NCBI RefSeq assembly: GCF_002917095.1
Contig: NZ_PQGA01000008.1
Coordinates: 210,742-274,741, forward strand
Direction of reading: 5' to 3'
DNA length: 64,000 nt
DNA from: Paraburkholderia eburnea
GTDB taxonomy: Bacteria; Pseudomonadota; Gammaproteobacteria; Burkholderiales; Burkholderiaceae
In this document: positions 26,622 through 35,750 of the stretch, one piece after another
Numbering within the stretch: position 1 is the first letter of the stretch
Layout of the letters: every line of letters starts with the position of its first letter
Notes under the pieces: model-generated
What the model was told of the DNA's origin: nothing
Seen by the model: the letters and a program-made list of their open reading frames with translations, nothing else
The model's database searches: none
Made by a program: the position numbers and the translations under genes

Positions 26622-27584
26622 ATGCCGCCCAACGTCGATGCGTTTTCCGCCTGGCTGATCGAAGGCCTCGAAGTCACCAGCACGCTGTTTCACGTCGGTC
26701 AGTATTGCGGCGCCTGGCAAGCCTCCACGAGTGGCCATCGCCGCGCCAGTTTTCACCTCGTCCTGCACGGGCGCTGCTGGCTGCATCTCCCGGCGCGGCC
26801 CGGCCGCCCGGCGCACAGCGTCCCGCTCGCGGCCGGTGACGCCGTATTCCTGCTCGACGACGTGACGCACTGTCTGTCGCCCCAGGCGCGGCCTCCGCAG
26901 GCTGGCCACGAAAGCGCGCGCCACGGTGCGATGACGCCGCTCGGCACGACCAACGAACCCGAACCGGGCAGTCTCGGGCTTGCCTGCGGTTTCTTCGAAT
27001 TCAAGTCCGGTCTCGATGGCTTGATGCTGGATCTGTTGCCCGATTATGTGATCGCGCGGCACGATCAACCCGCGCTGCACGGCGCTCGCCAGATCTTCGA
27101 GCTGATCCGCGCCGAGGCGCATCTCGATCCGCACACGCCCTCGCCGCTGATCGCGCGTCTGACAAGCCTGCTGTTTCTCTACACGCTGCGCGCGCTCGAC
27201 TCGAACGTCGAACTGACGCCGTGTTTCTGGGCGCTGCTGCGTCGCCCGGCGTTCGTGCCGCTCGTCGCGGCCATCGTCGCCGAGCCGGGCAAGCGCTGGA
27301 CCACCGCGAACATGGCCGACTTCGTTCACATGTCACGCGCGCGTTTCTGCAAACAGTTCGCCGAACTGTGCGGTCAGCCGCCCGCGCAATTCCTCACGCT
27401 CGTGCGCATGAAGCTCGCCGCGTCGATGCTGAGCACCGGCAAGAGCCTGCTCGATGCCGCCGGGCAAGTGGGCTATCAGTCCGAATCGGCGTTCGCGCAG
27501 GCGTTCAAACGCGTGACCGGCGTTCAGCCCGGCGCATGGCGGCGCGCGGCCGCGGGCGACGCAGCGCTTGCCGCGCTACACTAA
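26622..27584 (+). CDS. AraC family regulator with AraC_binding_2/cupin-6 N-terminus
   Basis: A 320-residue transcription factor. The N-terminal half is a cupin-type sensor (SFHLVLHGRCWLHLPA, then LAAGDAVFLLDDVTH). The C-terminal half is an AraC double helix-turn-helix (WTTANMADFVHMSRARFCKQ and LLDAAGQVGYQSESAFAQAFKRVTGVQPGAWRR). The ATG at 26622 lacks a good ribosome site. It sits 138 bp before the CMD-flavoprotein-ABC operon, in the same direction, and is its likely activator. Confidence 0.85.
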   Translation: MPPNVDAFSAWLIEGLEVTSTLFHVGQYCGAWQASTSGHRRASFHLVLHGRCWLHLPARPGRPAHSVPLAAGDAVFLLDDVTHCLSPQARPPQAGHESARHGAMTPLGTTNEPEPGSLGLACGFFEFKSGLDGLMLDLLPDYVIARHDQPALHGARQIFELIRAEAHLDPHTPSPLIARLTSLLFLYTLRALDSNVELTPCFWALLRRPAFVPLVAAIVAEPGKRWTTANMADFVHMSRARFCKQFAELCGQPPAQFLTLVRMKLAASMLSTGKSLLDAAGQVGYQSESAFAQAFKRVTGVQPGAWRRAAAGDAALAALH

Positions 27585-27657
27585 GCCACGCCGTTCCGGA
27601 CGCAACCGGGCTTCCCGCCGAGCAAGACAATCCCGCATGAATCGCGGACAGCGGCGC

Positions 27658-27687
27658 ATTCTCCGCGCACGTCGGCGCGCGGAGAAT
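27658..27687 (+). promoter_or_regulatory. 11-bp-stem hairpin in the leader of the CMD operon
   Basis: The stem ATTCTCCGCGC/GCGCGGAGAAT has an 8-base loop and no following T-run. It lies about 35 bp before the start of the CMD gene and 75 bp after the AraC stop. It may end the AraC message or shape the operon leader. Confidence 0.4.
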
Positions 27688-27722
27688 CGGTGCATTGATC
27701 TGCCTACCCGCGAGGACTACTC

Positions 27723-28310
27723 ATGAGCCGTTTGCCGCTGCATACCGTCGAAAGCGCCCCCGAGGCGAGCCGCCCGTTCCTTGAGCGCTCTCTGGCCGCG
27801 AATGGCTTTTTGCCCAACCTGGTGGCGTCGCTCGCGAATGCGCCCGTCGCGCTCGAAACCTATCTGAGCGTCGGCGAGATCAATGGCCGCAGCGGCCTCA
27901 CGCTCGCCGAACGCGAAGCCGTGCAGATCACCGCCGCCGCGATTCACGGCTGCGGATTCTGCGTCGCGGGCCACACGGCCGTGGCATTGAAGAAGGCGCA
28001 ACTGGCCGCCCCCGTGGTCGATTCGCTACGCACGGGCCGCGAGAGCGGCGACGCGCGCCTTGACGCGGTGGCCGCGTTCACGCGCGCCGTGATCGCCACG
28101 CGCGGCGCCGTGGCGGACGACGCGCGCGCTGCATTCGCCGCCGCCGGTTTCAGCGACGCCAACGCGCTCGAAGTGATCCTGGGCGTGAGTCTCGCCACGC
28201 TCTGCAATTTCGCCAACAACTTCGCGCAGAACGATCTGAATCCGCAACTCGCGAACTATCGCTGGAACCCGGACGACTACACGAACCGCGCCGTGGAACA
28301 GACGTCATGA
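27723..28310 (+). CDS. Carboxymuconolactone-decarboxylase/AhpD-like protein
   Basis: A 195-residue CMD-family protein. The redox motif is CGFCVAGHTAVA near residue 80, the ExxCxxCxxxH pattern of AhpD-like peroxidase partners. GAGG lies about seven bases before the ATG. It is the first gene of a tight operon: its stop overlaps the next start by four bases. Such proteins accompany flavin monooxygenase sets and probably detoxify peroxides formed by uncoupling. That role is inference. Confidence 0.82.
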   Translation: MSRLPLHTVESAPEASRPFLERSLAANGFLPNLVASLANAPVALETYLSVGEINGRSGLTLAEREAVQITAAAIHGCGFCVAGHTAVALKKAQLAAPVVDSLRTGRESGDARLDAVAAFTRAVIATRGAVADDARAAFAAAGFSDANALEVILGVSLATLCNFANNFAQNDLNPQLANYRWNPDDYTNRAVEQTS

Positions 28311-29422
28311 CGCGCCCCGCCGAGCACGCGCTGCCCGCCGATCTCGCAGGCTGGCTCGATGCGCACGCCGAATCGCTCGACACGGACGCCACGCACGCGG
28401 CCGATGTCGTGCCGCGTCTGGGCCGCTCCGGCCTTTTCCGCGTGGGCGTGCCCGAGGCGCACGGCGGCGCGGGCGGCACCACCGGCGACGCGATCGAGGC
28501 CATTGCCGCCGTTGCCCGCCGCTCGCTCGCGAGCGCGTTCGTGTTCTGGGGCCAGCGCACCTTCATCGAATATCTGCTGCAAAGCTCAAATGCGGACCTG
28601 CGTGCGCGCTGGCTGCCCGCGCTGCTCGCGGGCGACCATGCAGGCGCCACCGGCCTCTCGAACGCCATGAAATACCTCAGCGCAATCGAGCCGTTGCAGA
28701 TGCACGCGAGGCCGCTCGATACCGCCGGCACGCGCTTCGCGCTCGACGGCGCGCTGCCGTGGATCACCAACTTGCGCCGCGAGGGCTTTGTCGTCGCGGC
28801 GGCCTTCGATCGTCACGATGGCGCGCCGCCCGCGATTTTCGCGGTGCCGCATGACGCGCCCGGCATGACGCGCAGCGACGACCTCGACCTGATCGCGTTA
28901 CGCGGCAGCAATACCGCCGCGCTCACGCTTGAGGGCGCCGAACTCGACGCCGGATGGCTGATCGACGCCGATGCGCGCGCCTTTCTCGGCCGTGCGCGCC
29001 CCGCCTTTCTGGGCCTGCAATGCGGGATGTCGATCGGCCTCGCGCGTCGCGCGCTCGACGCCGTGGACGCGAGCAGCCCGGCCGTGCGTGCCGCGCTCAT
29101 CGACGACGCCCACGCCTTGCGTCATGAACTCGACACCCTCGCCGTGCGCCTCCATGAAGGTGTGGCGAGCGGCGCATTCGTCGCCGCGCCCGCCGCGCAG
29201 TTCGAGTTGCGCATCGCGCTGGCCGCCGTGGTGGACGCGGCAACGCGCCTCGACGTCCAGGCCGCGGGCGGACGCGGCTATCTGCGCGCGCACGCTTCGC
29301 ATCCCGGCCCGAACGACACCGCACGGCGCAGCCGCGAAGCCGCCTTCGTGCCGATCGTCACGCCGAGCCTCGTGCAACTGAAATCGCAACTCGCGCAGCA
29401 ACGGCGCAGCGAGGCCGCATGA
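28307..29422 (+). CDS. Acyl-CoA dehydrogenase-family flavoprotein (SfnB/DszC-like)
   Basis: A 371-residue protein with the acyl-CoA dehydrogenase fold: an N-terminal helical domain (LGRSGLFRVGVPEAHGGAGG at about residue 36), a middle beta region (PWITNLRREGFVVAAAF) and a C-terminal helical bundle ending in AGGRGYLRAHASHPGPND. The context of a sulfonate-type transporter and a DszA-like monooxygenase suggests it is one of the group-D flavin monooxygenases or SfnB-like proteins used in organosulfur metabolism, not a beta-oxidation enzyme. It is fused by 4-bp overlaps to both neighbours. Confidence 0.78.
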   Translation: MTRPAEHALPADLAGWLDAHAESLDTDATHAADVVPRLGRSGLFRVGVPEAHGGAGGTTGDAIEAIAAVARRSLASAFVFWGQRTFIEYLLQSSNADLRARWLPALLAGDHAGATGLSNAMKYLSAIEPLQMHARPLDTAGTRFALDGALPWITNLRREGFVVAAAFDRHDGAPPAIFAVPHDAPGMTRSDDLDLIALRGSNTAALTLEGAELDAGWLIDADARAFLGRARPAFLGLQCGMSIGLARRALDAVDASSPAVRAALIDDAHALRHELDTLAVRLHEGVASGAFVAAPAAQFELRIALAAVVDAATRLDVQAAGGRGYLRAHASHPGPNDTARRSREAAFVPIVTPSLVQLKSQLAQQRRSEAA

Positions 29423-30210
29423 ACGGCTTCGTCGACACGTCGGGCGGCGCGCCGCGTCTGCAACTGCGCGGCATCGGCTTGCGCCGTCAGCAGCGCAGCG
29501 TGCTTGCGAACGTCGATCTCGACGTTGCGCCCGGCGAACTCGTCTCGATCATCGGCGCGAGCGGCGCGGGCAAGTCCACGCTGCTGCGCGTCGCGGCGGG
29601 CCTGATCGCGCCGCATGCGGGCGCCGTGCGCGTGGATGGCGCGCCGCTCGACGGGCCGCGCCCGGACGTCGCGCTCGCCTTTCAGGACGCGTGCCTGCTG
29701 CCGTGGCTGTCGGTCGAGCGCAATGTGGCGTTCGGCCTCGGCTTTCGCAAGCAGCCGAAGCTGTCGCGCCGCGAACGTGACGCGCGCGTGCACGCCGCGC
29801 TGCACGCCGTGGGTCTCGCGCACGCCGCGCATTTCTCCCCGCGCGAGTTGTCCGGCGGCATGGCGCAGCGCGCGGCGCTAGCGCGTGCCCTGGCGCGTGC
29901 GCCGCGCACGCTGCTGCTGGACGAACCGTTCGGCGCGCTCGACGAACTCACGCGCGGCGACATGCAACGCCTGCTCGTACGCGTCGTGCGCGAAAGCGGC
30001 GCGGCGACGCTGCTCGTCACGCACGACATCGACGAAGCGCTGCTGGTATCCGACCGCGTCGCCGTGCTGGGCCCGGACGGCATCGCGCTCGATCTCGCCG
30101 TGGGACTGCCCGAGCCGCGCGATGCGCATGTCGAAGCGCTCGGCGCGCTACGCGTGCGGCTGGTGAGCGCGCTGCACGCGACGATGGCGCGCGCGCCGCA
30201 TCCCGCCTGA
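29419..30210 (+). CDS. ABC transporter ATPase, nitrate/sulfonate/taurine type
   Basis: A 263-residue nucleotide-binding subunit. It has Walker A GASGAGKST near residue 46, a Q-loop in ALAFQDACLLPWL, signature LSGGMAQR near 140, Walker B TLLLDEPFG and the H-loop LLVTHDIDEALLVSDR. The sequence type is SsuB/TauB. It overlaps the preceding flavoprotein gene by four bases and is followed by its binding protein and permease, forming one import system. Confidence 0.9.
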   Translation: MNGFVDTSGGAPRLQLRGIGLRRQQRSVLANVDLDVAPGELVSIIGASGAGKSTLLRVAAGLIAPHAGAVRVDGAPLDGPRPDVALAFQDACLLPWLSVERNVAFGLGFRKQPKLSRRERDARVHAALHAVGLAHAAHFSPRELSGGMAQRAALARALARAPRTLLLDEPFGALDELTRGDMQRLLVRVVRESGAATLLVTHDIDEALLVSDRVAVLGPDGIALDLAVGLPEPRDAHVEALGALRVRLVSALHATMARAPHPA

Positions 30211-30211
30211 A

Positions 30212-30247
30212 ACACAGACCGATACACAGTCCGATACACAGACCGAT
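30212..30247 (+). repeat. Three tandem 12-bp repeats (ACACAGWCCGAT)
   Basis: Units at 30212-30223, 30224-30235 and 30236-30247 differ only at one A/T position. They fill the 60-bp gap between the ATPase and binding-protein genes, immediately before the latter's ribosome site. Confidence 0.9.
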
Positions 30248-30270
30248 ATCCACAAGAGGAAGGCCCGCCC

Positions 30271-31461
30271 ATGTGCCAGCTCCCCATGACCCGCCGCGAA
30301 TGGCTCAAGCTCGCGTCGATGTTCACCGTCGCGGGCGCCGCGCCGCTGCTTGGCGCTGCCAGCGCGCGCGCGGCCACCGAAGCCGACGCGCCGCTGCGCA
30401 TCGGCTATCTGCCGATCACCGACGCCGCGCCGTTGCTCGTCGCGCACAACAACGGCTATTTCGAGCAAGCGGGCCTGAACGTCGAAAAGCCCACGCTCCT
30501 GCGTAGCTGGGCGCAACTGGTGGAGGCCTTTCTGTCCGGTCAGATCAATGTCGTTCACCTGCTCGCGCCGATGACGATCTGGGCACGCTACGGCAGCCAT
30601 GCGAGCGCGAAAGTCGTCGCGTGGAACCACGTGAACGGATCCGCGCTCACGGTCGCCCCCGAGATCGACAAGCTGACGGACCTCGGCGGCAAGACCGTGG
30701 CCGTGCCGTTCTGGTATTCGATTCACAACGTCGTGCTTCAGGACATGCTGCGCACGCAGGGCCTCGCGCCGGTGCTCAGCCAGGACGGCGCGCTCAAGCC
30801 GAACGAAGTCAGACTCGTCGTCATGGCGCCTTCGGACATGCCGCCCGCGCTGGCGGCGAAGCAGATCGCGGGCTTCATCGTCGCCGAGCCGTTCAACGCC
30901 GCCGCGGAAGCGCTCAAGGTCGGCAAGGTGCTGCGTTTCACCGGCGACGTATGGCGCGACCACGCGTGCTGCGTGGTCTTCATGCACGAGCGCGACCTGA
31001 ACGGGCGACCCGCGTGGTCGCAGAAAGTCGTCGACGGGATCGTCAAGGCGCAGGCGTGGACGCGCGCGCATCCTCAGGAAGCGGCGCAACTGCTCTCGAA
31101 GAGCGGCCCGAACCGCTATACGCCGCACCCGGCCGGCATTCTGCAAAACGTGCTCGCGCCCTCGCCCGCCGACGAAGGCCGCTATCTGGCCGACCGCGCC
31201 ATTGTGCACGCCGACTGGCACGAGAAGCGCATCGACTTCCAGCCGTACCCGTACCCCGCCTATACCGAGGAACTCGTGCGGCGGCTCAAGACGACGCAGT
31301 TGCAGGGCAACGGGCAGTTCCTCGCGGCGCTCGACCCGGCCTTCGTCGCGCGCGATCTCGTCGACGACCGTTTCGTGAAGAAGAGCATCGAGGCCGTCGG
31401 CGGCATGAAGACTTTCGGGCTGCCGGACACCTACGCGCGCACGGAGACCATCGTTGTCTAG
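30271..31461 (+). CDS. ABC substrate-binding protein, NMT1/aliphatic-sulfonate type
   Basis: A 396-residue periplasmic binding protein. The N-terminus TRREWLKLASMFTVAGAAPL looks like a Tat signal (RREWLKL), with cleavage near ASARA at about residue 35. The mature domain begins LRIGYLPITDAAPLLVAHNNGYF, typical of SsuA/NrtA/ThiY-like proteins. GAGGAAGG precedes the ATG at 30271; an ATG five codons in is an alternative. It should capture a small organosulfur or nitrogen compound for the adjacent permease and ATPase. Confidence 0.87.
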   Translation: MCQLPMTRREWLKLASMFTVAGAAPLLGAASARAATEADAPLRIGYLPITDAAPLLVAHNNGYFEQAGLNVEKPTLLRSWAQLVEAFLSGQINVVHLLAPMTIWARYGSHASAKVVAWNHVNGSALTVAPEIDKLTDLGGKTVAVPFWYSIHNVVLQDMLRTQGLAPVLSQDGALKPNEVRLVVMAPSDMPPALAAKQIAGFIVAEPFNAAAEALKVGKVLRFTGDVWRDHACCVVFMHERDLNGRPAWSQKVVDGIVKAQAWTRAHPQEAAQLLSKSGPNRYTPHPAGILQNVLAPSPADEGRYLADRAIVHADWHEKRIDFQPYPYPAYTEELVRRLKTTQLQGNGQFLAALDPAFVARDLVDDRFVKKSIEAVGGMKTFGLPDTYARTETIVV

Positions 31462-32305
31462 CCTCAGCGAACACTCGGGCGCGCCAGACGGCGTAAGCGG
31501 CGGCCAGGTCGTCGATGCACTCGCCGACGCCGGGCGCGCGCGGCGGCGCGCGACACGCTGGCTGCTCGGCATGGCCGGACTCGCGGCGATCGTGCTCGCG
31601 TGGTGGATCGGCGTGGCGCTGGCGTCGCGTCATAGCGCACTGGCGGCGCAGTTCGGGCCGTTGGCGGCGTGGCGCACGTTTCCCGAACTCGTCTCCGAGG
31701 ACCGGCTGTTCACGCATATCGGCGCGAGTCTGCGCAGGATCGGCGTGGGCCTCGCGTGGGCGATGCTGTTCGGCGTGCCGCTCGGCTTTCTGATCGGCCG
31801 CTTCAAGACGCTCGAAACCGCGCTGTCGCCCGCGCTCCAATTGCTGCGCATGATTTCGCCGCTCGCGTGGATGCCGATCGCCGTGATGTCGCTTGGCGTC
31901 GGCGACCCGCCGGTGTATTTCCTGCTGACCTTCGCGGCCGTGTGGCCCATCGTCATCAGCACGGCGGCCGGCGTGCAGCAGATCGACGCGCGCTGGGTCC
32001 AGCTTGGCGAAAGTCTCGCCGCAACGCGCGCCGAAATGCTCTGGCACATCTACGTGCCCGGCATCGCGGCGCACGTGCTGACCGGCGTGCGCCTCGCCAT
32101 TGGCATTCTGTGGATCGTGCTGGTGCCCGCGGAAATGCTCGGTGTGAATTCCGGGCTGGGTTTTCTGATTCTCGATTGCCGCGACCGGCTCGCGTACGCT
32201 GAGCTGATGGCGGTCGTGCTGGTGATCGGCGCGCTGGGTTTTCTGCTTGATACGGCCGCGCGCGTCGTCTATCAGCGATTTGGGACGGTGCGCGAGCGCG
32301 AGTGA
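31454..32305 (+). CDS. ABC transporter permease, sulfonate/nitrate type
   Basis: A 283-residue inner-membrane subunit with six hydrophobic segments. It carries the BPD loop GESLAATRAEMLWHIYVPGI followed by the EAA-like PAEMLGVNSGLGFLI. Start: a TTG at 31454 overlaps the binding-protein stop by eight bases and has GGAG seven bases upstream; no better ATG exists nearby. It completes the three-part importer. The charged N-terminal tail of about 35 residues is longer than usual. Confidence 0.88.
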   Translation: MSSLSEHSGAPDGVSGGQVVDALADAGRARRRATRWLLGMAGLAAIVLAWWIGVALASRHSALAAQFGPLAAWRTFPELVSEDRLFTHIGASLRRIGVGLAWAMLFGVPLGFLIGRFKTLETALSPALQLLRMISPLAWMPIAVMSLGVGDPPVYFLLTFAAVWPIVISTAAGVQQIDARWVQLGESLAATRAEMLWHIYVPGIAAHVLTGVRLAIGILWIVLVPAEMLGVNSGLGFLILDCRDRLAYAELMAVVLVIGALGFLLDTAARVVYQRFGTVRERE

Positions 32306-32611
32306 ACACGGCGGCGAGCGCGTTCTTCGCTCAGGCCGCCCACGCACGCTTCGTCTGCGTGGCGCAGGAAGCGCCTTCGCCGGGCGCGCGGGCCATCGTC
32401 GTCAAGCGTGCGCGCGCTGCATGGCTTCTCGCCCTGATCCGACCCGCTGGCCTCACCGCCCCATCGCGCCGCGCGCCCTATTCCCGTCAGCGTGAATTGC
32501 GAAGCAGAAATACTTTTAAGCCGGCCGTTGACCATTGCGAGCACGGGCCACCATCATCACTGGATGGTGCACACAGCACAGCACGTGCGCACGCCCCGCA
32601 TAGGCCACACG
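32306..32611 (+). other. 305-bp gap before the FMN monooxygenase gene
   Basis: No gene is supported here. An ATG-started extension of the monooxygenase frame begins at 32492, but the folded family N-terminus only starts at 32612, so the extension, including a chance His-rich stretch, is probably untranslated. An internal promoter may lie here. Confidence 0.35.
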
Positions 32612-33937
32612 ATGACTCGCAACCGGCAACTCCACCTCGGCGCGTTCATGCGCCCCGTCAGCCTCCACACCGGCGCATGGCGCTTCCCCGGCGCGTGGCC
32701 CGACGCCAATTTCAACTTCGCGCATCTGAAGCATTGCGTTCAACTGCTGGAGAAAGCGCGCTTCGACGCGTTTTTCATGGCGGATCACCTCGCCGTGCTG
32801 AACATGCCGATCGACGCGCTCAAGCGCAGTCACACGGCCACCTCGTTCGAGCCGTTCACGCTGCTCTCGGCGCTGGCTGCCGTCACCGAGCGCATCGGCC
32901 TGGTGGCGACCGCCTCGACCACCTTCGAAGAGCCGTGGCACATCGCGCGCCGCTTTGCCTCGCTCGACCATCTCAGCAACGGCCGCGCAGGCTGGAATCT
33001 GGTCACCACGTCGAATCCCGAGGCCGCGCGCAATTTCGGCCGCGACACCCACATGGAACACGACGAGCGTTACCGGCGCGCGCTCGAATTCCACGCGGTC
33101 GTCACCGGCCTATGGGATAGCTGGGCCGATGACGCCTTCGTGCGCGAAGTCGACACGGGTTTGTACTTCGACCCCGCGAAGCTGCATGTTCTCGATCATC
33201 GCGGCGACTATTTTTCCGTGCGCGGGCCGCTCAACATCGCGCGTCCCGTGCAGGGCTGGCCCGTGGTCGTACAAGCCGGCTCTTCCGAGGCCGGGATGCA
33301 GGTGGCTGCGCAGACCGCCGATGCGGTGTTTACCGCGCAGCCCACGCTCGCCGCCGGTCAGCGCTTTTATGCGAATCTTAAAAGCCGGCTCGAACACTTT
33401 GGCCGCACGCGCGACGATCTGAAGATCCTGCCCGGCGTCTTCGTGGTCGTGGGCGAGACGCGCGAAGAAGCTGCGGCGCAACGCGCGCGGCTCGATACGT
33501 TCGTGCACTACGACAGCGGCATTGCCTCGCTGTCGATCGCGCTCGGTCATGACGTCTCTGGCTACGATCCCGACGGCCCCCTGCCCGAGATTCCCGAATC
33601 CAATGCGAGCCGCAGCGCGCGCCAGCGCGTCGTTGACTGGGCACGCGAGGAAAAGCTCACGATCCGCGAACTGGCGCAGCGGGTGGGTGGCTACTCAGGG
33701 CTGGAGATGGTGGGCACGGCGCGAGATATCGCGGACCAGATGGAACAATGGCTCGTCGAAGAAGGCAGCGACGGCTTCAATATCATGTTCCCCTGGCTGC
33801 CCGCGGGCGTGGAGGATTTTGTCGGCAAGGTGGTGCCGGAGTTGCAGCGACGCGGTATTTTCCGGCGTGAATATACGGGGACGACGCTGCGCGACCATCT
33901 GGGCCTGCGGCGGCCGCTCAACCGCTTCTTCGTTTGA
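32612..33937 (+). CDS. LLM-class FMN-dependent monooxygenase (NtaA/SnaA/DszA family)
   Basis: A 441-residue bacterial-luciferase-like enzyme using reduced flavin from a separate reductase. Family landmarks are HLGAFMRPVSLHTGAWRFP at the start, KARFDAFFMADHLAV near residue 50, DHLSNGRAGWNLVTTSNPEA near 125 and PVVVQAGSSEAGMQVAAQTA near 225. The homologues DszA and NtaA open C-S or C-N bonds of sulfones or nitrilotriacetate. The adjacent sulfonate-type importer and downstream sulfite dehydrogenase favour a sulfur substrate. No flavin reductase gene is in the neighbourhood. Confidence 0.86.
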   Translation: MTRNRQLHLGAFMRPVSLHTGAWRFPGAWPDANFNFAHLKHCVQLLEKARFDAFFMADHLAVLNMPIDALKRSHTATSFEPFTLLSALAAVTERIGLVATASTTFEEPWHIARRFASLDHLSNGRAGWNLVTTSNPEAARNFGRDTHMEHDERYRRALEFHAVVTGLWDSWADDAFVREVDTGLYFDPAKLHVLDHRGDYFSVRGPLNIARPVQGWPVVVQAGSSEAGMQVAAQTADAVFTAQPTLAAGQRFYANLKSRLEHFGRTRDDLKILPGVFVVVGETREEAAAQRARLDTFVHYDSGIASLSIALGHDVSGYDPDGPLPEIPESNASRSARQRVVDWAREEKLTIRELAQRVGGYSGLEMVGTARDIADQMEQWLVEEGSDGFNIMFPWLPAGVEDFVGKVVPELQRRGIFRREYTGTTLRDHLGLRRPLNRFFV

Positions 33938-34002
33938 TTGCCGGATGGTCGGCCCGGCGCGGGAAGGCCGGGCGCGCGGCTCGCAAGAGTTAAGCGTCGG
34001 AC

Positions 34003-34188
34003 CTATTCGAGCGGGATTTCCGGCACAAAGGGAAAAAGAAGCGGCGTGAAGCTGGAGTGAAAGTAGCCGTGGCTCGCATAGAGCGCGGCGCGCTCGGCCT
34101 GCTCGTGGGCATCGGGACGCTCTGACTCGATTTCGACACGATCGCGGGTAAAGAAACGGCGCAGGCGGGGGAAGATGAGATTCGACAT
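34003..34188 (-). CDS. Small hypothetical protein (61 aa)
   Basis: GAGG lies eight bases before the ATG at 34186-34188, and the frame is open for 61 codons on the opposite strand to both neighbours. The product begins with a basic stretch (LIFPRLRRFFTRDR), has an acidic middle and ends in a hydrophobic, proline-containing tail. I recognise no family. The good ribosome site and balanced composition make it more likely a gene than chance. Confidence 0.5.
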   Translation of the reverse strand: MSNLIFPRLRRFFTRDRVEIESERPDAHEQAERAALYASHGYFHSSFTPLLFPFVPEIPLE

Positions 34189-34442
34189 GAAAAAGTCCTC
34201 GCGTAAGGCATACGATCAAATCTAGTTAGCGTTTCCCGATCGGCCAAACAAGCATTTCTACGATGCTTCTTCGTATTCGACATAGAAGCCGCTTTTGCCG
34301 CCTGTCCAGCGTATTGCCGCGTTATCACGTCTTCATATATACGTAGTCCGAATCGCTATTAGGCAACGCACACGCCCCTTCCTATACTGCCCGCTTCGCC
34401 AGATACGGACCCTGCGGGCGGCACGGCCCCGAGACACGAAAC

Positions 34443-35750
34443 ATGCGTTTTATTCCCGATCGCAAGCCTTCGCTCCCAGCCGATGGCGCGCCGACATCTT
34501 CGCGCCGTCGACGGCTGCTCGGGAGCGCCGCGCTCTCTGCACTTGCCGCCTCGCACGCGCGCGCCGCGACCGCCACGCCAGCGCAACTGCTCGATCCGCT
34601 CGCCGTGCCGCCGTGGACCCGCACGCCGGGCGCGCCGATTCTCGAACACCCTTATGGGCTTCCCTCCTCGTTCGAGTCGCATGTCGTGCGCCGCGCCGCG
34701 CGCCAGTGGCCCATGCCAGGCGCCGCTTCGTCGCTCACGCCGCTCGCCGACCTGCACGGGACGCTGACGCCGAATGGACTCGTCTACGAGCGCCACCATG
34801 GCGGGGTGCCCGACATCGATCCCGACGTGCATCGCCTCGCGGTTCACGGCCTCGTGGCCGAGCCGAAACTCTTCACAATGGACGATCTGCTGCGCCTGCC
34901 CTCGGAATCGCGGGTTCATTTCATGGAATGCTCGGGCAACACCGCCAGCGAATGGAAGGGCTCGAGCGGGCTGCCGCTGCAACTTACGCACGGTTTGCTG
35001 TCATGTTGCGAATGGACCGGTGTACGGCTTTCGACACTTCTCGAAGCGGTCGGCGGCAGCACGCGGCCCGCATCGGGCGCGCCGCCGCGCTGGATACTCG
35101 CCGAAGGGGCCGATGCCGCCGCGATGACCCGCTCGCTGCCGCTCGATGCGATTCTCGACCGGGCGCTGGTGGTGTACGCGCAGAACGGCGAGCGGCTGCG
35201 ACCTGAGAACGGCTACCCGCTGCGGCTCATCGTGCCCGGCTATGAAGGCAACACGCACGTGAAATGGCTGCGACGCCTCAAGGTGGTCGATGGTCCGCTC
35301 GAAACCCGCGAGGAGACGTCGAAATACACGGGGCTGCTGCCCGATGGCCGCGCCCGTCAGTTCGCGTTCGAAATGGATGCGAAGTCGGTCATCACCCGCC
35401 CGTCGCCGGGCCAACGGCTGACGCGGCCCGGCTACTATCCGATCGTCGGCCTGGCGTGGTCCGGACGCGGTTCGATCCGCACCGTCGAGATCTCGACTGA
35501 TGGCGGCGCGAACTGGCAGACCGCGCGACTTGAAGCCCCCATACGGGACCGGGCGCTGACGCGCTTCACCTTCGACTGGGCATGGCAAGGCAAGCCGGCT
35601 ACGCTGCTTTCGCGCGCCACCGACTCCACAGGCTACGTCCAGCCCACGCGCGAAGCGCTCGTGGCCGCACGCGGTCTGAATTCCTACTACCACTACAACG
35701 GGATTCAATCGTGGCGGATCGGCACGGACGGGAGCGTGAGCAATGCGTAA
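34443..35750 (+). CDS. Periplasmic sulfite dehydrogenase, molybdopterin subunit (SorA/SoxC family)
   Basis: Oxidises sulfite to sulfate in the periplasm and passes electrons to a cytochrome c. It is 435 residues. The Tat signal SRRRRLLGSAALSALAASHA is near residues 20-40. The molybdenum ligand Cys lies in HFMECSGNTASEWKG near residue 162, and GYEGNTHVKWLRRLKVVD is the conserved mid-domain segment. The C-terminal dimerisation domain (VEISTDGGANWQTARLE) is complete. It overlaps the cytochrome gene by eight bases, which matches the SorAB/SoxCD pairing. Confidence 0.88.
   Translation: MRFIPDRKPSLPADGAPTSSRRRRLLGSAALSALAASHARAATATPAQLLDPLAVPPWTRTPGAPILEHPYGLPSSFESHVVRRAARQWPMPGAASSLTPLADLHGTLTPNGLVYERHHGGVPDIDPDVHRLAVHGLVAEPKLFTMDDLLRLPSESRVHFMECSGNTASEWKGSSGLPLQLTHGLLSCCEWTGVRLSTLLEAVGGSTRPASGAPPRWILAEGADAAAMTRSLPLDAILDRALVVYAQNGERLRPENGYPLRLIVPGYEGNTHVKWLRRLKVVDGPLETREETSKYTGLLPDGRARQFAFEMDAKSVITRPSPGQRLTRPGYYPIVGLAWSGRGSIRTVEISTDGGANWQTARLEAPIRDRALTRFTFDWAWQGKPATLLSRATDSTGYVQPTREALVAARGLNSYYHYNGIQSWRIGTDGSVSNA

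Noticed and set aside
30148..31572. 474-codon antisense frame over the binding-protein gene
   Set aside because: It has shadow composition and no start site or motif; the plus-strand ABC genes are certain.
32492..32611. Longer start of the FMN monooxygenase giving an HHHH-containing N-terminus
   Set aside because: The family fold begins at 32612. The extra 40 residues show no similarity to the family, and the His run is a chance reading.
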